Source: a bacterium
GTDB taxonomy: Bacteria > SAR324 > XYD2-FULL-50-16
Direction of reading: 5' to 3'
Length of the DNA stretch: 64,000 nucleotides
Assembly (NCBI GenBank): GCA_018829445.1
Contig: JAHJTV010000101.1
Span: forward strand, 36,533 to 100,532
Part shown: positions 1-8,165 of the stretch, piece after piece
Layout of the letters: the number at the start of each line of letters is the position of its first letter
Numbering within the stretch: position 1 is the first letter of the stretch
Notes under the pieces: model-generated
Told to the model about the DNA's origin: nothing
Databases searched by the model: none
Seen by the model: only the letters and a program-made list of their open reading frames with translations
Made by a program: the position numbers and the translations under genes

Positions 1-896
1 CCAGAAGTGGTACTTATCGAGAGGGTGGACGAGAATTTGACATTCTGGTAAAAATTAAAGACACCGATGCCATGGATCTGGAGGAGGTGCTTGATCTTAC
101 TGTCGTCAATAGAAACGGCGAACCTATTACCATGAAAAACGTTGTCTCCATTACTTCAAAAACCACACCGACTGAAATCACGAGAAAGGATCAGGAACGA
201 ACCGTAACCGTTTCTGTCAACATCAGTGATCGTGACATGAATTCTGTTCTTGCCGATATCAGGATTGCATTGAAAGATGTCGTTATTCCGAAAGACTTCA
301 GTATTGTATTTGCAGGAGACTTTGAAGCCCAACAGGAAGCATTTCGTGAGCTTTTAGTCGGAATCCTGCTGGCTGTTGTTCTTGTTTACATGGTATTGGC
401 TTGCCTTTACGAATCATTGAGAGACCCGCTGCTGGTCCTTTTTTCGGTACCCCTTGCAACAGTGGGAGTGATCCTGATGCTTTTCATCACCGGGACTACC
501 TTCAATGTCCAGTCTTACATCGGTTGCATTATGCTTGCGGGGATTGTGGTGAACAACGCCATTTTGTTAGTCGATCATATTAATCTCCTGAGAGAACGGG
601 ATGGCATGCCCGTTGAGCAAGCCATTGTTGAAGCCGGTACCAGACGTTTACGACCTATTATTATGACGGCAACCACAACCATTTTGGGGATGACGCCCCT
701 GTCCCTCGGCATTCTGGAAGGAGGAGAGACTCAGGCTTCAATGGCCAGAGTGGTTATTGGCGGCTTGGCAAGTTCCACCCTGATCACCTTGATTTTTATT
801 CCTGTTTTGTACATGATCTTTGAACGAATTTTTCCAAAAAGAAGGTCAAAGAAAGTTGAGGATTTGAAGGATTTGAATAATGCCAATCCGGCTTGA
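1..896 (+). CDS. RND efflux transporter, inner-membrane subunit (3' part)
   Basis: This is the C-terminal part of an AcrB/HAE1-type RND permease; the reading frame is open from base 3 and the start lies before the window. These proteins pump substrates out through a tripartite envelope complex driven by proton entry. Visible are the end of the second porter domain (VKIKDTD, then DLTVVNRNGEPITMKN) and the last membrane helices, with the typical phrases LACLYESLRDPLLVLFSVPL, GIVVNNAILLVDHIN and RLRPIIMTATTTILGMTPL. The protein ends in a short basic and acidic cytoplasmic tail. No partner gene follows, so its adaptor and outer-membrane channel, if present, lie upstream. The substrate cannot be told from this fragment. 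Confidence 0.93.
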   Translation, partial: RSGTYREGGREFDILVKIKDTDAMDLEEVLDLTVVNRNGEPITMKNVVSITSKTTPTEITRKDQERTVTVSVNISDRDMNSVLADIRIALKDVVIPKDFSIVFAGDFEAQQEAFRELLVGILLAVVLVYMVLACLYESLRDPLLVLFSVPLATVGVILMLFITGTTFNVQSYIGCIMLAGIVVNNAILLVDHINLLRERDGMPVEQAIVEAGTRRLRPIIMTATTTILGMTPLSLGILEGGETQASMARVVIGGLASSTLITLIFIPVLYMIFERIFPKRRSKKVEDLKDLNNANPA

Positions 897-1313
897 TTCA
901 AGATGCAATGTGAAGACGGACTAACGATTACAAGCTCTCTACCTGTGTGAAAAACAATAACTGATGATTAATTGATCACCAGTCGGTATCGGTCAAAAAA
1001 AATCTAATTACCAAACGCTGCAGTGACCGGCACTTGCCCCATCCCCATGATCTGACATTAACACCTCCAACCTAAATTCCAATACTCCTGGTAAATAGCT
1101 CAACTTTCAATGATCTGCAACGCAAATCGTGAATCCAAAAAAAGGAGGAAAAAATTAACTATCTGGATTATGATTAATCTCTGAATAGTGTATGTTGATG
1201 ATGACAAAAAAAAGAAAACACAATCACTGAAAAATGTTTTGCAATGGCACCAGCTATTGAACGTATTTTTTTAAAAACAAAACTCAAAAACCGTTCCAAA
1301 GGCAAGAGAAATA
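897..1313. other. Intergenic region, no gene seen
   Basis: About 417 bp between the RND gene and the selenoprotein gene. I see no convincing ORF, RNA gene or strong hairpin. It is AT-rich near its 3' end and should hold the promoter of the peroxiredoxin-like gene. The ribosome binding site of that gene is weak (GGCAAGAG, about 5 nt before the ATG). Confidence 0.5.
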
Positions 1314-1988
1314 ATGAAAAAGGATATTCCAAATATAAATGAAGTAGCACCGGATTTTTCCACTTTGAGGGAAAACGGATATGATTTTACCCTGTCACAG
1401 GTACTCCAGGCCCAAAAGAATGTTTTGCTGGTTTTCTACCGGGGACACTGGTGACCTTTTTGTGTCAACCAGTTGGTTGAAATAAAACAAAACCATGCGA
1501 CAATAGAGCAACACCAAACCACTATTTTCGCACTATCTGCTGATACTACGAAACAATCAATTGCTTTATCTCAAGAGTTGGGACTGCCCTTTCAGCTGCT
1601 ATGTGATACGGATAAAAAAGTGATGTCCAGGTATCATCTGCTCAATCAAAACGAACACGGCGGCATCGCCTATCCGGCCATTTTTCTGATTAAACCCTCC
1701 GGGATAATCGGTTATCGTTCGCTGGATCGAACGGCGCAAAGGGTCAATCTCAGTGAAATATTGGGCTATGTTAAAGACTTAAGCCAACACCCTGAGTATA
1801 CACTGGAATCATCCTCCAAAAAAGAAAAGATCGTTCCAACATTGAAAACACTCAAACAGATTGGCAGGAACATGTTTTTGAGAGGAAACCGGACAGACTG
1901 GAAGCACTACCTTGGCTTTCCTTTTTTGGTGATCTTTAATTTTCTGGTAAAAAAAGCTGGAAAAAAGAAGACCTCACACATTAAATGA
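1314..1988 (+). CDS. Selenocysteine-containing peroxiredoxin-like protein (in-frame UGA)
   Basis: This is an AhpC/TSA-fold, thioredoxin-like protein of 224 residues, expected to reduce peroxides or act as a thiol oxidoreductase. It begins MKKDIPNINEVAPDF and continues to VLLVFYRGHW. It then meets TGA at 1452-1454 (residue 47) and resumes in the same frame with PFCVNQLVEIKQ. Family members carry the signature FYRGHWCPFC, so the UGA sits exactly on the first active-site Cys, giving UxxC (U47, C50). A six-pair hairpin begins 11 nt after the UGA, as in bacterial SECIS elements. Normal gene calling would start only at 1473 and lose the active site. It stands at the edge of an oxidative-stress island. 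A frameless nonsense mutation is the alternative, but exact replacement of the catalytic Cys makes selenocysteine much likelier. No sel genes lie in the window. Confidence 0.88.
1465..1480 (+). promoter_or_regulatory. bSECIS-like hairpin for the peroxiredoxin UGA
   Basis: TCAACC-AGTT-GGTTGA forms a perfect six-pair stem with a four-base loop. The loop starts 16 nt after the UGA codon at 1452-1454 and has G at its second position. This agrees with the bacterial SECIS consensus (short apical loop with an early G, 16-37 nt from the UGA). Its function is inferred from position and form. Confidence 0.75.
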
Positions 1989-1993
1989 AATCA

Positions 1994-2032
1994 GCATTGA
2001 CTATTTCTAATATCGTCATAAATAGTCAATGC
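1994..2032 (+). terminator. Hairpin after the selenoprotein gene
   Basis: A perfect 13-bp stem (GCATTGACTATTT with AAATAGTCAATGC) and a 13-nt loop begin five bases after the stop codon. There is no clear T-run behind it, so it may be a terminator or an mRNA 3'-end stabiliser. Confidence 0.5.
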
Positions 2033-2148
2033 AAAGACAAATTTGGCATGGTTCTTTCAGACAACAACGATCAAGTAGGATTATTTATAGAAGTCCCCTC
2101 AAAGAATGTGAAGGGCACAATACAATAAAAACTTACAGGAATTAAATA

Positions 2149-3024
2149 ATGAAATGGAATAGTGTTGTGATTGATGTTAACTCGATGGATGTCGAGGAAG
2201 CCAAAGCATATATCGGCTCTCATCCTTCGGATTCCTTTCAGCTTGTGGATGTCAGGCAGCCCGAAGAGTACAGTAAACGTCATCTGCCTGGTGCCACCCT
2301 TCTTCCTTTGGAAGACCTGGTTGACGGAAAAGGCAATTTGGACAAGATGAAACCGGTTCTTTTGTACAGTCGTTCCGGTGGTCGCAGTCTGGTAGGTGCC
2401 CAATGGTTGACTACTCAGGGTTTTTCTGAGATCTGGAATATTACCGGAGGCATTAAAGCCTGGCAAGGGGAAGCTGCTTTTGGACATTACAAATTAAATC
2501 TGAATCTGCTTGATCCGGAGGCGGATTTTCCGGACGCCATCAGTATGGCATACGCCATGGAGGAAGGATTACAGCTGTTTTATATCTTACTGGCCCGGGA
2601 AACCAAGGAAGAGATGTACAAGAGACTGTATCGAAAACTGGCGGCATTTGAAGTGGATCATAAACGCGACTTGTCTCAAATGTACTCCATCACCCAGGGG
2701 AAAGAGTTAATTCAGAAGGAGATTGAAGAACACGATGGTCAGATTATGGAAGGCGGTGGTTATGCCGATATTACCTTAATCAAAACCCTGGCGAACACGG
2801 AAAGTGCCTATGATGTCTTCAGCCTGGCAATTGCTTTTGAAGCCCAGGCTCTGGATTTTTATTCCAGGTTATCCACTCAAGCTGTCCGACCGGAAGTAAA
2901 AAAATTCTTTCTGGAGATGGCAGATGCAGAGAAAAAACATTTGTTATTTGTGTCTAAAGAAATGGATAAATATATTGAACAGGAAAAAAGATTTTCAAAT
3001 AATGAGATCCATGATAATAAATGA
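2149..3024 (+). CDS. Rhodanese-ferritin-like fusion protein
   Basis: A 291-residue fusion. Residues about 3-112 form a rhodanese homology domain (VDVRQPEEYSKRHLPGA, then WNITGGIKAWQG). Residues about 130-285 form a rubrerythrin/ferritin-like four-helix domain with the diiron-type signatures FEVDHKRD, AFEAQALDFY and DAEKKH. Rhodaneses normally move sulfane sulfur through a loop Cys (CxxGxRS). Here the loop reads YSRSGGRS, so the Cys is replaced by Ser and sulfur transfer by this loop is unlikely. The ferritin-like part suggests peroxide or oxygen detoxification, with the rhodanese fold as a docking or sulfur-sensing module. The start follows a modest site (CAGGAATTAAATA). It heads a run of ferritin-type genes. 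Confidence 0.88.
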   Translation: MKWNSVVIDVNSMDVEEAKAYIGSHPSDSFQLVDVRQPEEYSKRHLPGATLLPLEDLVDGKGNLDKMKPVLLYSRSGGRSLVGAQWLTTQGFSEIWNITGGIKAWQGEAAFGHYKLNLNLLDPEADFPDAISMAYAMEEGLQLFYILLARETKEEMYKRLYRKLAAFEVDHKRDLSQMYSITQGKELIQKEIEEHDGQIMEGGGYADITLIKTLANTESAYDVFSLAIAFEAQALDFYSRLSTQAVRPEVKKFFLEMADAEKKHLLFVSKEMDKYIEQEKRFSNNEIHDNK

Positions 3025-3125
3025 TTATTTTGGATAAACCGATCATTAGTAAGAGGAACTGTAATCATTAAAGATTCTGTTTCAAAAACCTGTGACGTAA
3101 TAGAAAAATATCAGCTTTATAGCCT

Positions 3126-3206
3126 TGTCATCCCGGATTTGATTCGGGATCCACTTTTCTATTACTCTAAAATTAGTATGGATTCCGGCTCAAGGCCGGA
3201 ATGACA
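3126..3206. repeat. Dispersed palindromic repeat, copy 1
   Basis: An element of about 81 bp whose arms are themselves palindromes: TGTCATCCCGGATTTGATTC at the left and CGGCTCAAGGCCGGAATGACA at the right. The same arms recur at 37272-37352 and 63883-63955, with half-copies at 4429-4453 and 37447-37474. It lies between two ferritin-family genes. Confidence 0.85.
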
Positions 3207-3260
3207 AGAACGCAGTATTTTTTTTAATAAAATTTTATAACCCGAAAAAGGAGAAATGCC

Positions 3261-3770
3261 ATGAATCTTGGAGATGCCATAAAAACAGCCCTTGAATTTG
3301 AGCATAAAGTGATGGATGTCTACAGTAAATACGCCGACAAGCTTAATTCGCCTGTTGGAGCAAAGATCTTTAAATTATTGGGAAAAGAGGAAGAAGGCCA
3401 TGCCGATTATCTGAAAGCCAAACTGGCTGAATGGCAGAAATCCGGTAAGATAACCGTCGATAAACTGGAGACCATTGTTCCTGACAAGAATCTTATCGAG
3501 GACAATGTGAAAAAACTTAAAAAAGTGGCCAAGCAGGAAAGCATTAATGATGAAATTGAGGTGTTTAAGAAAGCTCTGAAGATGGAAAGTGATGCTTCAG
3601 CCTTTTACAGGGATCTTGTAGGCAAACTGCCAGCGAAAGACCAAAAACTGTTTCAACACTTTATTGAAATAGAAGAAGGACACGAAGCCATCGTCAAGGC
3701 AGAGATTGACAATGCCCAAGGGATGGGATTCTGGTTCGATTTTATGGAATTTAATCTTGAAAGCGCTTAA
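3261..3770 (+). CDS. Ferritin-like (rubrerythrin-family) protein
   Basis: A 169-residue soluble four-helix diiron protein without a rubredoxin domain. Duplicated half-sites are visible: EFEHKVMDVYSKYA and EEEGHADYLKAKL in the first half, KMESDASAFYRDLVG and EIEEGHEAIVKAEID in the second. These supply the Glu and ExxH ligands of a rubrerythrin-type diiron centre. Such proteins reduce hydrogen peroxide or handle iron, taking electrons from a separate rubredoxin, two of which are encoded nearby. The start has a strong site (AAAGGAGAAATGCC). The exact enzymatic activity is not certain. Confidence 0.88.
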   Translation: MNLGDAIKTALEFEHKVMDVYSKYADKLNSPVGAKIFKLLGKEEEGHADYLKAKLAEWQKSGKITVDKLETIVPDKNLIEDNVKKLKKVAKQESINDEIEVFKKALKMESDASAFYRDLVGKLPAKDQKLFQHFIEIEEGHEAIVKAEIDNAQGMGFWFDFMEFNLESA

Positions 3771-3859
3771 TCGCTTTGGGAAAAGTGTGATGGCAATCCG
3801 AAACGGTCATCTGAGAGCCATCAACATTGGTTATTAACAGAATTCAAAGAGAGAATCCG

Positions 3860-4372
3860 ATGTTAACCGAAAAAATGGAAAAACAGCTTAATGAACATAT
3901 TAATGCTGAGTTTTATTCCGCTCATCTTTATCTTTCCATGTCCGCGTATTTTAGATCCATTGATCTTTTAGGATTCGCCAACTGGATGAAGGTGCAGTTC
4001 GACGAGGAGATGTTTCATGCCATGAAATTTTTTGAGTTTGTGGACCAAAGAGACGGGAGGGTTCGTTTGACAGCAATTGAAGCGCCTCCGATCGAGTGGG
4101 ATTCTCCCCTGCCTGTTTTTCAATATACCTATGAACATGAGCAGATGGTTTCAAAACAGATTAATGATCTGGTAAGTCTGTCCATTGAGGAGAAGGATCA
4201 CGCAACCAATAACTTCCTTCAATGGTTCGTAGCCGAGCAGGTTGAGGAGGAATCCACGGTTAAAACTGTCCTGAAAAAATTGAAATTTGTGGGCGATTCA
4301 AAATCAGCCTTACTGATGGTTGATCAGGAATTGTCCCAAAGAGTGTTTACCCCCCCTGTGGAAAAGGCTTAA
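3860..4372 (+). CDS. Bacterial non-haem ferritin
   Basis: A 170-residue ferritin that oxidises Fe(II) and stores it inside a 24-mer shell. The start MLTEKMEKQLNEHINAEFY is typical. Ferroxidase-centre residues are recognisable in NAEFYSAHLYLSM, FDEEMFHAMKFFEF and the later EQVEEES stretch. I chose the ATG at 3860, preceded by AAAGAGAG, over an upstream start at 3827, because family members begin here. With the neighbouring peroxidases it would remove Fenton-active iron during oxygen exposure. Confidence 0.93.
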   Translation: MLTEKMEKQLNEHINAEFYSAHLYLSMSAYFRSIDLLGFANWMKVQFDEEMFHAMKFFEFVDQRDGRVRLTAIEAPPIEWDSPLPVFQYTYEHEQMVSKQINDLVSLSIEEKDHATNNFLQWFVAEQVEEESTVKTVLKKLKFVGDSKSALLMVDQELSQRVFTPPVEKA

Positions 4373-4812
4373 TCGGTTCAAAATCATTCCGATTGTACTT
4401 CCTATCTCTTAATATTCAACCTCCATTAATGCCGGGTCAAGCCCGGCATGTCAGCAATGTTGGCTGGTACTGTGTACAATTGATACAGCCTGTTGTTGCA
4501 TTCCCCTCGTACTCACTGGAGTTATTAATTTCCCGTCTTTATTAAAACAAGGGTCTCTGGCTAATTTCCATTTTGGCATGATAATTTCAGTAAAAGCAGA
4601 TTATGGGTGGATAAGGCAAAAACCAAACCCTCATTCCACCAATGAAACCGGAATCTTAACCCCAGTTGTAACGGCAAATGGGGAAAAGAATCAGGAAAAC
4701 TGCCCATCGAAGAAAAAGAGCGGACTTCCTGAAAACCTGTTTCGTGCAATTAATTTGACACACTTGAGACATTAATACACCATAGTACATATAATTTATG
4801 AGTGAGCTGAAT
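4373..4812. other. Intergenic region with a half-repeat
   Basis: About 440 bp between ferritin and the ArsC-like selenoprotein. It contains the half-copy of the dispersed palindrome at 4429-4453. Short ORFs on both strands around 4561-4775 look non-coding: low-complexity composition, no ribosome binding site and no recognisable family. Confidence 0.5.
4429..4453. repeat. Dispersed palindromic repeat, half copy
   Basis: ATGCCGGGTCAAGCCCGGCAT is a near-perfect palindrome followed by GTCA. It matches the right arm of the repeat seen at 3126, 37272 and 63883. The left arm is absent. Confidence 0.75.
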
Positions 4813-5166
4813 ATGAAAGCGAAGATTTTTCACAATCCAAAGTGAAGCACTAGCAGAAAAGCGCTGGAGGTGCTTAAGGAGAGTGGAGTTGAATTTGAGA
4901 TTATCGAATATTTAAAAAACCCACCTTCAGCAGAAGAGCTGAAGAAAATATGCATCGGCCTGGGATTGGAACCAATCGACCTTGTTCGAACAAAAGATAA
5001 ACAATTCAAAGAATTGGGGTTATCGAAAAAGGATGATAGGACTCAGGAGGAATGGCTCAGACTGATGATAGACAACCCAAGTATGATCGAACGTCCAATT
5101 GTATCCTATGCGGGAAGATACGCATTGGGCAGACCACCGGAAAGCATCGGGAATATTCTTGATTAA
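4813..5166 (+). CDS. Selenocysteine-containing ArsC/Spx-family protein (in-frame UGA)
   Basis: A 117-residue ArsC-family (YfgD/arsenate-reductase-like) thioredoxin-fold protein. It starts MKAKIFHNPK, meets TGA at 4843-4845 (residue 11) and continues in frame STSRKALEVLKESGVEFEII. Family members read NPxCxxSR, so the UGA replaces the nucleophilic Cys that attacks arsenate or forms mixed disulfides. The later RPIVSYAGRYALGRPPE matches the family's RPxV...G..RP active-site loop with its basic residues. A GC-rich hairpin follows the UGA at bSECIS distance. Without recoding only residues 20-117 would be called. There is no arsenic-resistance neighbour; it sits among redox-stress genes directly before KorAB, so the substrate may not be arsenate. 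Confidence 0.87.
4859..4875 (+). promoter_or_regulatory. bSECIS-like hairpin for the ArsC-like UGA
   Basis: AAGCGC-TGGAG-GTGCTT folds into six pairs (one G-U) with a five-base loop whose second base is G. The loop begins 19 nt after the UGA at 4843-4845, inside the normal bacterial range. Function is inferred from form and place. Confidence 0.7.
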
Positions 5167-5298
5167 CGCTGCCGGATAGTTGTTTGTTGCAGATTGAATG
5201 AACACTTTTCAGGAGAAAAGGTAAATCCAACCGCAAGCAAAAAAAAAACCATTATTTTAAAACCAAAACATGAACCTGATGAACAAAAGGAAGAGAAA

Positions 5299-6996
5299 AT
5301 GAATATTGATATCTCCATAAAAATAGGCGGTGAAGCCGGTCAGGGCATACAGACTGTGGGCGACCTGCTGGCAGGTGTTTGTCAGAAGGCTGGTCTCTAT
5401 GTCATGGGAATCAACGATTTTGAATCCAGGATTCGGGGAGGCCAGAGTTTTTTCCAGATTCGCATTTGCAGCTCTCCGGTGTCAGCACCGGTGAATAAGG
5501 TGCACCTGCTGGTTGCTCTTAGTAACCAGTTATCCGAAAAGCAAAAAGAGGATATCGTTGATGGTGGCCTGATTATCATGGATAGCAAGGAAGCCCCGGC
5601 TGATAATGTAGTGCCGGTTTCCATCCGTGACCTGGCGGTACAATCCGGGGGGAAAGTGATGGCAAATACCGTAGCAGCCGGTGCCATTCTTGGCTTGTTG
5701 GGCGCCCCCTTCGCAATCTTGCAGGATTTACTGACACAACGATTTATGCGGAAAAGTCAGGAAATTGTGGACAACAACATAACTGCCGCTAAATTGGGGT
5801 TTGAAGCGGTGCAAGAGACTCATTTTAAATGGGCGTTTGATTGGGGAACAGGAGATCCAAAAGGAACACTGATCAATGGCTCTCAGGCGATTGCCATGGG
5901 TGCGCTTGCCGGAGACTGCCGGTTCGCTGCTTTTTATCCCATGTCGCCCGCCACAAGTGTCATGCGGAATCTCAACACATACGTGGGCAAAGTTCCCCTG
6001 GTTGTGGAACAGGTGGAAGATGAAATTGCGGCCGTGAACATGGTTATTGGTGCTTCTTTTGCCGGAGTGCGGGCGATGACATCTACCTCGGGCGGCGGAT
6101 TCGCTCTCATGGTTGAAGGACTGGGATTGGCGGCTATCACAGAAACACCCCTTGTTATCGTAAACGCACAACGACCGGGTCCTGCCACCGGACTTCCTAC
6201 ACGTACTGCCCAGGCAGACCTGTTGTTTGTCATCAGGGCATCGCAGGATGATTTTCCCAGGTTTGTATTTGCACCGAGCTCCCCTCGAGAAGCATTCGAA
6301 GTAACAGCCAGGGCATTTAATCTGGCTGATAAGTACCAGGTTCCGGTAATCATACTGACAGATCAATACCTTAACGATTCATTGTTTGTTGAAGAAAAAC
6401 CATTCAAAGCACCAGACCAGGTTGAACAGTTTATCGTCACCGACAGCAGCATGGCAAATCCCGGGGAATACAAGCGATTTTCGCTTACGGAAAGCGGCAT
6501 CTCTCCCCGGGCACTTCCCTGCAATGGTGACGCCCTGGTAATGGCAACCGGAAATGAGCACACCGAGGATGGCCATATCAGTGAAGATCCCATAAATCGG
6601 GTTCAAATGGTGGACAAGCGTAATGCCAAAATCCCGGCCATGATCGCTGAGCTAAATTCCCCGGAAAGCTATCACGAAGAGAGTGATATTTTACTGGTCG
6701 GCTGGGGTTCCACCAAAGGAGCCATCAAAGAGGCGGTCGATATTCTGCGAACCGATGGAAAGAATATCGGCTGTATCTGCTATACCGATATTTGGCCTTT
6801 TCCGGTCGATGAAGCCGTGACACTACTCAAAAAGGCAAAACAGTTTATTATGGTGGAGCAGAATTCGGGTGCACAGTTCGGACAACTGATAAGAGAGCAG
6901 ACTGGACTGCGTTATTCCAGCAGCATCTTAAAATACGACGGTAGACCTTTTTACCCCAGTGAGATTGTTGACCAAATCAATCAGATAAAGGAGTAA
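5299..6996 (+). CDS. korA: 2-oxoacid:ferredoxin oxidoreductase, fused gamma-alpha subunit
   Basis: Large subunit (565 residues) of a two-subunit 2-oxoacid:acceptor oxidoreductase, which decarboxylates a 2-oxoacid to the acyl-CoA and reduces ferredoxin. Residues about 1-190 are the gamma domain (KIGGEAGQGIQTVGDLL, FESRIRGGQSFFQIR). Residues about 205-565 are the alpha domain (YPMSPATSVM, VVEQVEDEIAAVNMVIGASFAG, TSTSGGGFALM). I chose the ATG at 5299 because AAAGGAAGAG lies just upstream and the family begins with this strand; an upstream in-frame start at 5194 would add a lysine-rich tail unlike the family. korB follows four bases later. The substrate could be 2-oxoglutarate, pyruvate or a branched 2-oxoacid. 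Confidence 0.92.
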   Translation: MNIDISIKIGGEAGQGIQTVGDLLAGVCQKAGLYVMGINDFESRIRGGQSFFQIRICSSPVSAPVNKVHLLVALSNQLSEKQKEDIVDGGLIIMDSKEAPADNVVPVSIRDLAVQSGGKVMANTVAAGAILGLLGAPFAILQDLLTQRFMRKSQEIVDNNITAAKLGFEAVQETHFKWAFDWGTGDPKGTLINGSQAIAMGALAGDCRFAAFYPMSPATSVMRNLNTYVGKVPLVVEQVEDEIAAVNMVIGASFAGVRAMTSTSGGGFALMVEGLGLAAITETPLVIVNAQRPGPATGLPTRTAQADLLFVIRASQDDFPRFVFAPSSPREAFEVTARAFNLADKYQVPVIILTDQYLNDSLFVEEKPFKAPDQVEQFIVTDSSMANPGEYKRFSLTESGISPRALPCNGDALVMATGNEHTEDGHISEDPINRVQMVDKRNAKIPAMIAELNSPESYHEESDILLVGWGSTKGAIKEAVDILRTDGKNIGCICYTDIWPFPVDEAVTLLKKAKQFIMVEQNSGAQFGQLIREQTGLRYSSSILKYDGRPFYPSEIVDQINQIKE

Positions 6997-7000
6997 GATC

Positions 7001-7855
7001 ATGGTGAAGATTGAAGACTATAATAACGACTATGAGAATAAATGGTGCCCGGGGTGCGGAAATTTTGGAATTTTGGATGCGATGAAAGACGCGCTGTCAA
7101 ACCTGGGAATCCCTCCCCAGAAACTGCTGATCGTTTCCGGAATTGGTCAGGCAGCCAAAACGCCCCATTTTTTGAAGTGCAACATGTTTCATACCCTTCA
7201 TGGTCGAGCCTTGCCCGTGGCGACCGGTGCCAAACTGGCTAATCATGAATTGACCATTCTGGTTAATTCCGGTGACGGAGATTGTTACGGGGAAGGAGGA
7301 AACCATTTTCTCAACGCAGTCAGACGAAATCTGGATATAACCTTATTGGTTCATAATAACAAGGTGTATGGCTTGACAAAAGGACAGGCCTCCCCAACCT
7401 CGGACGTGGGATTTGTTACCCCCCTGCAACCGGGAGGGGTTATTGCAGAATCCTTTAATCCTTTAACAATCGCTCTGCACCTTGGTGCCGGATTTGTTGC
7501 CAGGGGATTTTCCAATAACCGGAAACACCTCAGCAAATTGATACAGGACGGCATGAAACATAAGGGATTTTCATTGATTGATATACAGCAACCCTGCGTT
7601 ACCTATAACAAAATCAATACTCACGGTTGGTTCAAGCAACGGGTATATGATCTGTATGAATCGGATTATCCGGCGGATAACCTTGAACAAGCTGTGTTAT
7701 TAGCTCAGGAATGGGGCGATAAAATTCCCATTGGTATTATTTATAAAAAAGAGAAACCTGCGTTTCATGAAAAAATTGCTGCTTTAAAGCAGGGACCGTT
7801 GGTGTCACGAAAATATGATGCGGCAAACATTCAGGCTATTCTGTCAAACGCCTAA
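7001..7855 (+). CDS. korB: 2-oxoacid:ferredoxin oxidoreductase, beta subunit
   Basis: The thiamine-diphosphate-binding subunit (284 residues) that pairs with the preceding alpha-gamma chain. It has WCPGCGNFG, whose two Cys with a later Cys hold the [4Fe-4S] cluster. The ThDP/Mg motif is GDGDCYGEGGNHFLNAVRRN, followed by NNKVYGLTKGQASPTS, which is typical of KorB/PorB of the two-subunit type. There is no separate ferredoxin-domain subunit. AAGGAGTAAGATC precedes the ATG. The rubredoxin gene follows after 36 bp and may be cotranscribed. Confidence 0.94.
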   Translation: MVKIEDYNNDYENKWCPGCGNFGILDAMKDALSNLGIPPQKLLIVSGIGQAAKTPHFLKCNMFHTLHGRALPVATGAKLANHELTILVNSGDGDCYGEGGNHFLNAVRRNLDITLLVHNNKVYGLTKGQASPTSDVGFVTPLQPGGVIAESFNPLTIALHLGAGFVARGFSNNRKHLSKLIQDGMKHKGFSLIDIQQPCVTYNKINTHGWFKQRVYDLYESDYPADNLEQAVLLAQEWGDKIPIGIIYKKEKPAFHEKIAALKQGPLVSRKYDAANIQAILSNA

Positions 7856-7891
7856 AATAATTTTGAAACCTTGAAATGAGAGAAAGTTAAG

Positions 7892-8074
7892 ATGGGCATC
7901 TATGTCTGTTCGTATTGCTACTTCACCTATAGAGAGGAGGAAGGACTTCCGGAAATGGGGATAAAACCGGGAACAGCATTCGAAGATCTGCCCGATGACT
8001 GGTGCTGCCCGGAATGTGGTGTGTCAAAAAGTGAGTTCAGAGAATACAAGGAAAAGCCTCGTGAGCTTGTGTGA
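7892..8074 (+). CDS. Rubredoxin (atypical first loop)
   Basis: A 60-residue one-iron electron carrier. Ligands are C6 and C9 (CSYC) and C39 and C42 (CPEC). The core GTAFEDLPDDW is canonical. Most rubredoxins have Gly right after the second Cys (CxxCG); here it is Tyr (CSYCYF), and an extra Cys (C38) sits just before the third ligand. These changes may alter redox potential. It lies 36 bp behind korB and could carry electrons to the rubrerythrins or flavodiiron protein nearby. The tail KEKPRELV is short. Confidence 0.92.
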   Translation: MGIYVCSYCYFTYREEEGLPEMGIKPGTAFEDLPDDWCCPECGVSKSEFREYKEKPRELV

Positions 8075-8090
8075 AGTTGATGGGGCAGAG

Positions 8091-8129
8091 AACAATTATG
8101 TCTCGTGGGTTTCATGAGACATAATTGTT
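8091..8129. repeat. Long hairpin, GTCTC-type dyad copy 1
   Basis: A perfect 14-bp stem (AACAATTATGTCTC with GAGACATAATTGTT), extended by three inner pairs. It lies between the ends of the convergent rubredoxin and rubrerythrin-like genes, where it could act as a bidirectional terminator, though no T-run follows. Its centre is nearly identical to the element at 8830-8857, read on the opposite strand. Confidence 0.7.
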
Positions 8130-8165
8130 AACAGCTGCTCGTCTGCAAGTGCCTTATGAGAAAGG

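Noticed and set aside
4561..4775. Short ORFs on both strands between ferritin and the ArsC-like gene
   Set aside because: No ribosome binding site, low-complexity composition and no family resemblance.
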